DNA of 24,180 nucleotides, taken from the IMG/VR virus record IMGVR_UViG_3300046777_002767, positions 1-24,180 of that record; one strand, written 5' to 3'. Of this stretch, positions 15,171 to 21,400 are shown piece by piece; the first letter of the stretch is position 1, and each line of letters begins with the position of its first letter. The notes beneath the pieces are model-generated. The model saw only the letters and a program-made list of their open reading frames with translations. It searched no databases and was not told the origin of the DNA. Both the position numbers and the translations under genes were made by a program. This DNA is from a virus.

Positions 15171-15613
15171 TGTCTGGGTGCATTAGTTCAACAGCCTATA
15201 CAATGAAAGCCGATATTTACTCTGCCTCCGTTACTCAGGGTGCAGCGGGTGAAGTAATAAGAACTTGGGTCAAGGAAGAAACTATAGATTGTTATGCTAG
15301 AGGTATTCTTCGTAAAGGCGTTGGTGAAAACTCAACAGCATTTGAAATTAATAATTATGTAAATATTCTTAACTCTATGGTTAAAGTAAGAACTAATAAA
15401 ATTATTCCAGCAGATAGAAGAGTGGCAAATATTAGAAATAACTATGAGGTTATCTATAAGGAAGGTCAAGATCCTTCAACTGCTGGAGGTATAGGTGGGT
15501 CAACCATCTTTGAACCTAGGGGAAGTACACCTATAACTAATTTTGATGGATCAATCATAGAGTATGAGACTGTTCTTATGCGTCAAGAAATTCAAAAACT
15601 GGACATTTTTTAA
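15170..15613 (+). CDS. head-closure (stopper) protein, putative
   Basis: A 147-residue beta-rich protein in the usual place of the stopper that closes the connector. The pattern MKADIYSASVTQGAAGEVIRTW, followed by ETIDCYARGIL, is typical of head-closure proteins: a strand, a loop that mentions T/Q-G-x-x-G-E, then the W-x-x-x-x-T-I-x-C-x-A strand. FDGSIIEYETVLMRQEIQKL forms the C-terminal strands. It is joined to both neighbours by TAATG overlaps. The family is called from pattern and position rather than a clear signature. Confidence 0.62.
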   Translation: MSGCISSTAYTMKADIYSASVTQGAAGEVIRTWVKEETIDCYARGILRKGVGENSTAFEINNYVNILNSMVKVRTNKIIPADRRVANIRNNYEVIYKEGQDPSTAGGIGGSTIFEPRGSTPITNFDGSIIEYETVLMRQEIQKLDIF

Positions 15614-16317
15614 TGGCATTAAAAGTTTTCAATACAGGTAAATTTGCTGAAAAAGTTATAGCCTTGTCATTGTATGACAGTACAGTTTTAACAGATCTAT
15701 ATCTAAATCCTATTAATGCTCAAAAAATTAATCGTGGTGCCGCCATTCTCATAAAGAACTACTTTGAAGAATATATGGATGCAAGATCCAAGCAAAGTCC
15801 AAAGTCATACCATCACGTTTATGAGTTCGATAACATAGGGAATAGATCTTCTAGATTATTTAAAGCAGATATTAATAGTACTCCAGATGGTAGCGCCACA
15901 ATAACTTACTCATTTACTAGTGCTAAAACTCCTAATAGAGAAGGATATCCATTTCCTAATAAAGCAGAGGTTATGGAGGCCGGAAACCCAATTACTATTA
16001 CCCCTAAAAAATCGGAGTACTTGCAATTCATGCTTGAAGATGGAAAGTTTGTTAAAAGCAAGCAAATTGTTGTTAATAATCCAGGCGGACCAGATGTAGC
16101 AAATAGTTTTACAACAACTTTGAACAGATTTATGGCATCTCAAGCATATGCAGTATTAACTAAGTCAAGATATTTTCAAAGAATTGAGGGAGCAATGATT
16201 GCCAAAAGAAGGCTCATGATTCCTAGAATAAATTCTGGGTTAGTTTCAGAGGCAGTACGTCGTGCTAAAATAGATGCAGATCAAATAACTGGAGGCTTGG
16301 GAGCATTCTATGCCTAG
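15613..16317 (+). CDS. neck/tail-completion protein (HK97 gp10-like position), putative
   Basis: A 234-residue protein between stopper and tail terminator, where HK97 gp10-type proteins occur. An N-terminal helical part (KINRGAAILIKNYFEEYMDAR) is followed by SYHHVYEFDNIGNRSSRLFKADI and a beta-rich core that includes NREGYPFPNKAEVMEAGNPI. The centre (KKSEYLQFMLEDGKFVKSKQ) and NPGGPDVANSF also resemble gp10-like proteins. It is longer than typical gp10 (~110-150 aa). Its 3' end overlaps the next gene by 8 nt. Location and motifs fit a connector component; the exact role is not proved. Confidence 0.58.
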   Translation: MALKVFNTGKFAEKVIALSLYDSTVLTDLYLNPINAQKINRGAAILIKNYFEEYMDARSKQSPKSYHHVYEFDNIGNRSSRLFKADINSTPDGSATITYSFTSAKTPNREGYPFPNKAEVMEAGNPITITPKKSEYLQFMLEDGKFVKSKQIVVNNPGGPDVANSFTTTLNRFMASQAYAVLTKSRYFQRIEGAMIAKRRLMIPRINSGLVSEAVRRAKIDADQITGGLGAFYA

Positions 16318-16804
16318 TTACACAGAACTACCGATAGTTCTTATTAATAATTATTTATGGGACCTAGCCAGAGGCAATGTCGTAGGCCAACCTGCAATAG
16401 CAAGTGCTGTATGGAACACCAGCCTTTATACATTCACCCCATTTTATCCAGTAAGTGAAAATCTAGCCCCCGACTCTGAACCCATTCCATATGTACTTTA
16501 TGATTATATATTTCTTCCAAAACCAGGAACCTTCTGGCCAATGGAAAAAGAAGAGGCAGACTATATCATTGTTGGGGACCTACCTCAAATATATTACATA
16601 AAAAACTATATAACTGAGGCCCTGCAAAAATTTGATGAAAGTGCGCGGGAAGTAAATAACTACCTTATGACTGCTTCTGTATCAACTAATTTTAAATATA
16701 TAACAATTGATCAAGAAAATTATATTGCAGAAGAAAAAAGAATTGATAGTTTTGCCCCCAAGTTCATTACATGTCTTAAACTAACTTACGAATATACCAA
16801 ATAA
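16310..16804 (+). CDS. tail terminator protein, putative
   Basis: A 164-residue protein directly before the major tail protein, the usual place for the terminator that caps the tube and joins it to the head. IPYVLYDYIFLP and the later EADYIIVGDLPQIYYIKNYITEALQKFDESAREVN (spread over ~64-120) fit the alpha/beta pattern of this family, in which a Y-x-x-Y-D strand precedes a long helix. FITCLKLTYEY is a plausible last strand. GGGAG (16299-16303) sits 6 nt before ATG16310. The family was not confirmed by any residue-level signature. Confidence 0.6.
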   Translation: MPSYTELPIVLINNYLWDLARGNVVGQPAIASAVWNTSLYTFTPFYPVSENLAPDSEPIPYVLYDYIFLPKPGTFWPMEKEEADYIIVGDLPQIYYIKNYITEALQKFDESAREVNNYLMTASVSTNFKYITIDQENYIAEEKRIDSFAPKFITCLKLTYEYTK

Positions 16805-16831
16805 ACCTAGATATGATAACATATCTATGAG

Positions 16832-16854
16832 GAAGCGTAATACAATATCGCTTC
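16832..16854 (+). promoter_or_regulatory. hairpin in the leader of the major tail gene
   Basis: GAAGCG and CGCTTC form a 6-bp perfect stem around an 11-nt A/T loop. The stem ends at the base before the strong AAGGAGGTG ribosome site (16855-16863), which lies 11 nt from ATG16873. The loop contains TACAAT (16841-16846), which could instead be a -10 box. A stem at this place could protect the message or tune ribosome access. Confidence 0.45.
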
Positions 16855-16872
16855 AAGGAGGTGAAAAAATAA

Positions 16873-17640
16873 ATGGCCAGAGACTTTAATGCAAAGAATA
16901 TTATTACAGGCGCAGCAACCGTATATGTCGGCAAGAACGGTGTAGAGAATAACAGAATCAATGTTTCATCTGCTACTGCAACCGCACAAGACCCAGGTAA
17001 TGTTACTACAGTTACTGACGGTGAATGGTACCACCTAGGTTACACAATGGAGGGCGTTACGCTCAACATTGAACCAACCTTCAATGACGTTATGGTTGAC
17101 CAGTTGCTTGACACAGCAAGACTGTTCAAGACTCAGCAAAGAGTTACTGTCGCTACATCACTTACAGAGGCTACTCTAGAAAACCTTTATGTTGCTATTG
17201 GTGGTGCTGGTGGTGCAACTGGTGACTTCCAGACTGCATCAGCAGGTGCTTCATACAACCAAATCACCGCAGCAGACAGTTCTGCAAGCGCCCTAGGTGC
17301 AGCAGGTGCTAGTGCAATTTTTGTTAGTGGTTCCGCTACAGCACAGGTTCAGAATCTACTTCATCTTAACGGTGGTTCACTTGGTATTGCTCCCGTGGAG
17401 CGCTCCATGTGTTTCGTTGGTTCTGCTCCAACCTCAGTCGCTGAATCAGGTGGTGCAGGTAAGAAGGCAGAAAGAATCTACACGGTTTACCGCGCTGTTT
17501 CTGTTGAAGCAGTTGGTGTTGGTGTTCGTCGTGACGACGCTACAGTATTCCCTGTTAACTTCCGCGTTCTCCCCTCTACCTCTAACGAGGCCCCTGACGG
17601 CAACGCCGCATACGGCAAGATTGTTGACAGACTGTTCTAA
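16873..17640 (+). CDS. major tail tube protein
   Basis: A 255-residue protein expected to form the stacked hexameric rings of the tail tube. ARDFNAKNIITGAATVYVGK opens the N-terminal strands; GEWYHLGYTMEGVTLNIEP and MVDQLLDTARLFKTQQRVTV are the typical tube-fold core with the D-Q strand; SLTEATLENLYVAIGG follows. The centre is Gly/Ala/Ser-rich and low in complexity (about residues 115-170), probably a surface insertion. SVEAVGVGVRRDDATVFPVNFRVLPS closes the fold. A very strong AAGGAGGTG site, a leader hairpin, C-ending codons and a terminator directly after all fit a highly made structural protein. No tail sheath gene stands beside it, which argues for a non-contractile tail. Confidence 0.85.
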   Translation: MARDFNAKNIITGAATVYVGKNGVENNRINVSSATATAQDPGNVTTVTDGEWYHLGYTMEGVTLNIEPTFNDVMVDQLLDTARLFKTQQRVTVATSLTEATLENLYVAIGGAGGATGDFQTASAGASYNQITAADSSASALGAAGASAIFVSGSATAQVQNLLHLNGGSLGIAPVERSMCFVGSAPTSVAESGGAGKKAERIYTVYRAVSVEAVGVGVRRDDATVFPVNFRVLPSTSNEAPDGNAAYGKIVDRLF

Positions 17641-17656
17641 TAATTCAATACAGTTT

Positions 17657-17693
17657 ATGATAGGGACGCAGCAAAACGCTGCGTCTTTATCAT
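17657..17693. terminator. near-symmetrical intrinsic terminator after the tail tube gene
   Basis: ATGATAGGGACGCAGC and GCTGCGTCTTTATCAT pair as a 16-bp stem with two G-U pairs around AAAAC. The G/C core is flanked by T-rich sequence on the + side. It lies 17 nt after the stop of the major tail gene. The A/T outer arms make it nearly symmetrical, so it may work on both strands, but no minus-strand gene is nearby. Confidence 0.82.
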
Positions 17694-17701
17694 TTATAGG
17701 G

Positions 17702-17707
17702 TATAAT
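17702..17707 (+). promoter_or_regulatory. -10 box for the tail chaperone and tape-measure genes
   Basis: A perfect TATAAT lies 8 nt after the terminator stem. Transcription would start near 17714, giving a leader of ~20 nt that includes the AAAGGA ribosome site (17722-17727), 6 nt before ATG17734. No convincing -35 box is seen, since that area lies in the hairpin. Confidence 0.55.
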
Positions 17708-17733
17708 ATTGCTAAACAACGAAAGGATATCTA

Positions 17734-18069
17734 ATGGCAACCAAAGTATATGAAACAGTAGAACTAGAACTTCTAGACGGCAGAACAATTACTGTCAAGC
17801 CACTTAATCTTAAAAACCTCCGTGAGGTTATGAAGGAATGGCAGAAAGCCTCAGAAGTTCAGAACGAGGATGAATTCCTTGATGTTCTTATTAAATGCAC
17901 ATCAATTGCTTTCCGTCAGTTTGCTCCAGACTTGGCAGAAACTACTGAAGAACTTGAAGAAGCAGTAGACCTTCAAACAATGTACAAAATTCTTGAGGTT
18001 GCCGCCGATATCAAGTTGAATGACCCAAACCTAGTAGCGACGGCTCAGGAACTCGCTGGGAGGATCTAG
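17734..18069 (+). CDS. tail assembly chaperone, short product (lambda gpG-like)
   Basis: A 111-residue acidic protein made when ribosomes read through without shifting. ETVELELLDGRTITVKPLNL is the beta hairpin usual in such chaperones. It is followed by a helical domain (KNLREVMKEWQKASE to LQTMYKILEVAADIK). Position between tube and tape measure, size, acidity and a slippery site near its 3' end together identify the family. It should coat the tape measure during tail assembly and be absent from the finished virion. AAAGGA 6 nt before the ATG fixes the start. Confidence 0.85.
   Translation: MATKVYETVELELLDGRTITVKPLNLKNLREVMKEWQKASEVQNEDEFLDVLIKCTSIAFRQFAPDLAETTEELEEAVDLQTMYKILEVAADIKLNDPNLVATAQELAGRI
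18024..18030 (+). promoter_or_regulatory. -1 programmed frameshift slippery site CCCAAAC
   Basis: In the frame of the upstream gene this reads C-CCA-AAC, an exact X-XXY-YYZ heptamer. Slipping back one base moves the ribosome into the open frame that covers the second chaperone part. A 5-bp stem (AGCGA 18036-18040 with TCGCT 18053-18057) begins 5 nt downstream and could help it pause, although it is weak. Confidence 0.85.
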
Positions 18070-18413
18070 ACCTAGCCTCCATGCTTGGAGAAGTCTTTCT
18101 GTTAGGACATTGGAAAGACTATGAAGAACTTGAATCGTCGCTATCTATGCCAGAACTTGCCGCTACATTAAAAGCAATTTATGAAGCGGAAAGAAGAAGA
18201 CAAAAGTTTATGGCCGCTCTTCAGGGCATAGACATTGACGAAAATTCTGAAGAACCAGAGGAGGAAGCCCGAATTCCTAGTGTAGAAGAAATTCAGGCTA
18301 GAGCAGTCGCTAGGTTGACTGGTGATAAAAGCATGGCTGGAGCAATTGAACAAGGGTTTACCCCAGATATGGGCGTTACATATGCGTTAGCAGAGGGTGT
18401 TGAATTTGGCTAA
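18030..18413 (+). CDS. tail assembly chaperone T extension (made as a G-T frameshift fusion)
   Basis: The -1 frame is open through the slippery site to TAA at 18411-18413. A shift at CCCAAAC would fuse the first 99 residues of the upstream chaperone to 127 residues read from 18030 (226 in total). The extension includes WEDLDLASMLGEVFLLGHW, then ELAATLKAIYEAERRRQKFM and an acidic linker, ending in a helical part. An ATG at 18081 gives a 110-residue reading with no good ribosome site, so independent initiation is unlikely. In lambda the T part binds tail tube subunits while G binds the tape measure. The next gene starts inside its last codons. Confidence 0.82.
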   Translation, partial: PSSDGSGTRWEDLDLASMLGEVFLLGHWKDYEELESSLSMPELAATLKAIYEAERRRQKFMAALQGIDIDENSEEPEEEARIPSVEEIQARAVARLTGDKSMAGAIEQGFTPDMGVTYALAEGVEFG

Positions 18414-21400
18414 TATTCACTCTACTATTACTTATAACGCTAATCTTTCTGCTGCCCAGGCTCAGATCAAGGCTCTCACAACTCAAATTGGTACACTTAC
18501 AGCCGCATTTAATACTTTAGACAAGTCTGCTTTAATGGCTCAAAGGAGCCTAGCAGCAACATTTGCCGCTGGTGTCGGTCAGGCTGGTGGTTTTACTACT
18601 CAAACAGTTAAAGCAACTAGTGCAGTAGAAACATTCGGCAGGCAACTTGCTGCAAACCGCCTTACTATGCGTCAGTATTTCCGCGAGGCAATTACCGGTT
18701 ATACTAGACAAAATAGTTTAATGCGTCAACTTGCTGCACAACAAGTTAGATACCAACAATCAATGGCTGTTCCCATCGGCGGGGGTCAGGCTATGATGGT
18801 TACCCCTCAAAATATTAGTGCTGCAGGTAATGCAGCAGCGTTAGCATCACAAAGATTCTCAGTATTTAATCAACTAGTTAATGGTGGCGCTACTGCTATG
18901 CTTAACTGGGGTAAAAATACCCAATGGGCTGGTCGCCAATTAATGGTTGGCTTCACAGTGCCCCTGATGCTTTTTACTGCTGTTGCATCCAAGCAATTTA
19001 GAGATCTTGATAAAGAGTTAACTAGGTTTCAAAAAGTATACGGATCAGATCTTGGAAATGCAATTAGTGAATCTACTAGTCGTATGCGAGAACAAGTTAA
19101 ACAACTGGCATTTGATATTTCAAGCACTTATGGCATTGCCGCTAAAGAGACTGCTGCCTTAGCAGCAGACATTGCTGCTACTGGAGCAGAGGGTGAAAAA
19201 CTTATTTCTGGAGTACAGCAAACAACTAGACTTGCAGTACTTGGTGAAGTAGATAGACAAGAGGCTATGAAGGCAACCTTGTCCCTACAGTCAGCATTTA
19301 AGATGAATACTAATGAACTTGCTGAATCAATTAACTTCCTAAATGCTGTAGAAAATCAAACGTCCGCAACACTACAAGATCTTTCTACAGCAATTCCTAA
19401 AGTTGGACCAGTTGTTAGAAGTTTAGGTGGCGACATTAAAGATCTTGCAACATTGCTAGTTGCTATGCGTGAGGGCGGTATTCCTGCAGCAGAGGCTGCA
19501 AATGCATTAAAGTCTGGGTTAGCCTCGCTTATTAATCCAACCAAACAAGCCTCAGAGGTTGCAAAACAATTTGGCGTAGATTTGGTTGGCATTGTTGAGG
19601 CAAATCGTGGTCAACTTATGCCAACTATTTATGCTATGCAAGAGGCACTCTCAGGATTAGATAGTTTTTCAAGATCAAGGGTCATTGAGCAGATATTTGG
19701 TAAGTATCAGTTTGCTAGAATAACAGCACTATTTGATAATATTGGACGGGCAGGATCACAGACTCAATCGGTGGTAGAACTAGCATCTAAGTCTTCTACA
19801 GAATTAGCGCGAGTTGCTAATCAGGAACTTAGAATTCTTACAGAATCAACGGCTATTAAATTCCAGAGAACACTAGAAGATTTAAAAAATTCAATCATGC
19901 CAATCGGTCAGGTGCTGACTGAAACGTTAATTCCAATATTTGAATTTATTGGTAGCGGCATGAAAACATTTGCATCCTTCTTCCAGGCCTTACCAGAGCC
20001 AGTTAAGAATTTTGCTAAATATGGTGTTGCTATTGCTGCTCTTGCTGGTCCGATTATTATGTTGGTTGGTCTATTTGGAAACCTTATCGCCAATGGTATT
20101 AAATTTGGCATGATGTTGACTAGGATCGGCGCAAGAATTGCAGGAATTAAAACAGAAAAGTTTGAACTACTTACTGCAGATGTTATGGCTGCAAAACTTG
20201 GTGTAGATAGACTTACAACATCATTTGACACCCAGGAAAAGGCTCTTCTTAGACTTACAGGAGTTCTTTCTTCCTATGAAGCATCTCTTAGAAGATTAAC
20301 TACTGCTAACCCAGCATTATTTGTTCCTGGCGCTATTCCATCGGCTCGCGGAGCAATACCAATTAGAAGGCAGGGTGGGTCAGATAGACCAGAGTTTGTT
20401 CCAGGATCTGGCCGTGGAGATAAGATTCCCGCCATGCTTGAGCCTGGTGAATTTATTGTAAACCGTGCGGCTACAGAAAAATATGCTCCAGTTCTTATGG
20501 AGATGAATCGTGGAACCTTAAAAGGATTTGCTAAAGGGACACAGGAGTATAACCTATCTCATCTAGGAGCCCCAAGAGTTGCTACTGCTGGTCAAGTATT
20601 AATGATGCCTGGTATATCAGAAAGTGCTAGAGCCATGGCATCACTAGTTGCCGCTCTTCATGGAGCAGAAGCACAGATACTCATCTATTCTAATGCTGTA
20701 GTAAATCTAACAAAAGATACAAACTTACAACTAGAACGTGGCAAGGGTGTAAAGGCTAAAATATTAAGACAAGAACTAGCAACGGCAGATGCTTTTATTC
20801 CATTACAAGATCAATTACGAAGACTTATAAGAGAAACTGGAGAATTTGCTGGAGATGTTAATTTAGCAGAACAGGCGGCTGCTGAGTTTGCTACAAAAAT
20901 AAGATCTGAACTTTCTGGGATTAGGGGAACAGTTAGCGCTGCTAGATTAGGAGAAATAACAAGGTCTGCTGTTGGTGGAATGAGCCCGACTACAGCAGCA
21001 CTTATGACTAGGTTGTTAGAAAGAGAAACAACTATGCAGCCTAAGGGCCTAGGCGCTGGAAACCTATCAATGTTTGCTGCAATGACTGGCCAGCCATTAA
21101 GAGGAAAGGGCGATAGTTTAACTGTTGGCATTGGTGGAAAAGATGTAAGAATACGTTCTAGTAGGGGCGGGGAAAGAGTTGGATTATATGAAGATATCAG
21201 GCCATATAAAGGCTCCGCAACATCTATCCTTAGTTCATCGGCAGCATCTCAATATTCTAAAGTTTCCACTTCAACATTACCAAAACCTTATTCATATACA
21301 TCAGAGGGTAGTCGTTTTTATGGAGCCGCCGCTGCCTCGGTCATTGAATCTAATATAAAAGATGCAATTCTAAAAGGAATTATTCTTGGCGCTAGAACAG

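Noticed and set aside
16805-16872. Missing tail sheath as evidence of a gene loss
   Set aside because: The tail terminator is followed directly by one tube protein, the normal order for siphoviruses, so absence of a sheath is expected.
16827-16889. 20-codon frame (MRKRNTISLQ...) in the leader of the tail tube gene
   Set aside because: It lies 9 nt after a TATGAT box and overlaps the tail gene start, but it uses the hairpin and ribosome site as codons and shows no protein features. Probably chance.
17297-17734. 145-codon plus-strand frame overlapping the tail tube gene
   Set aside because: It lies in another frame of a gene with strong tube-fold features and runs through a terminator hairpin. 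Its product is Leu/Val/Gln-rich, like a frame shadow.
19356-21131. Minus-strand frames opposite the tape measure gene
   Set aside because: All are antisense shadows of a single uninterrupted 1925-codon frame and lack start signals or recognisable domains.
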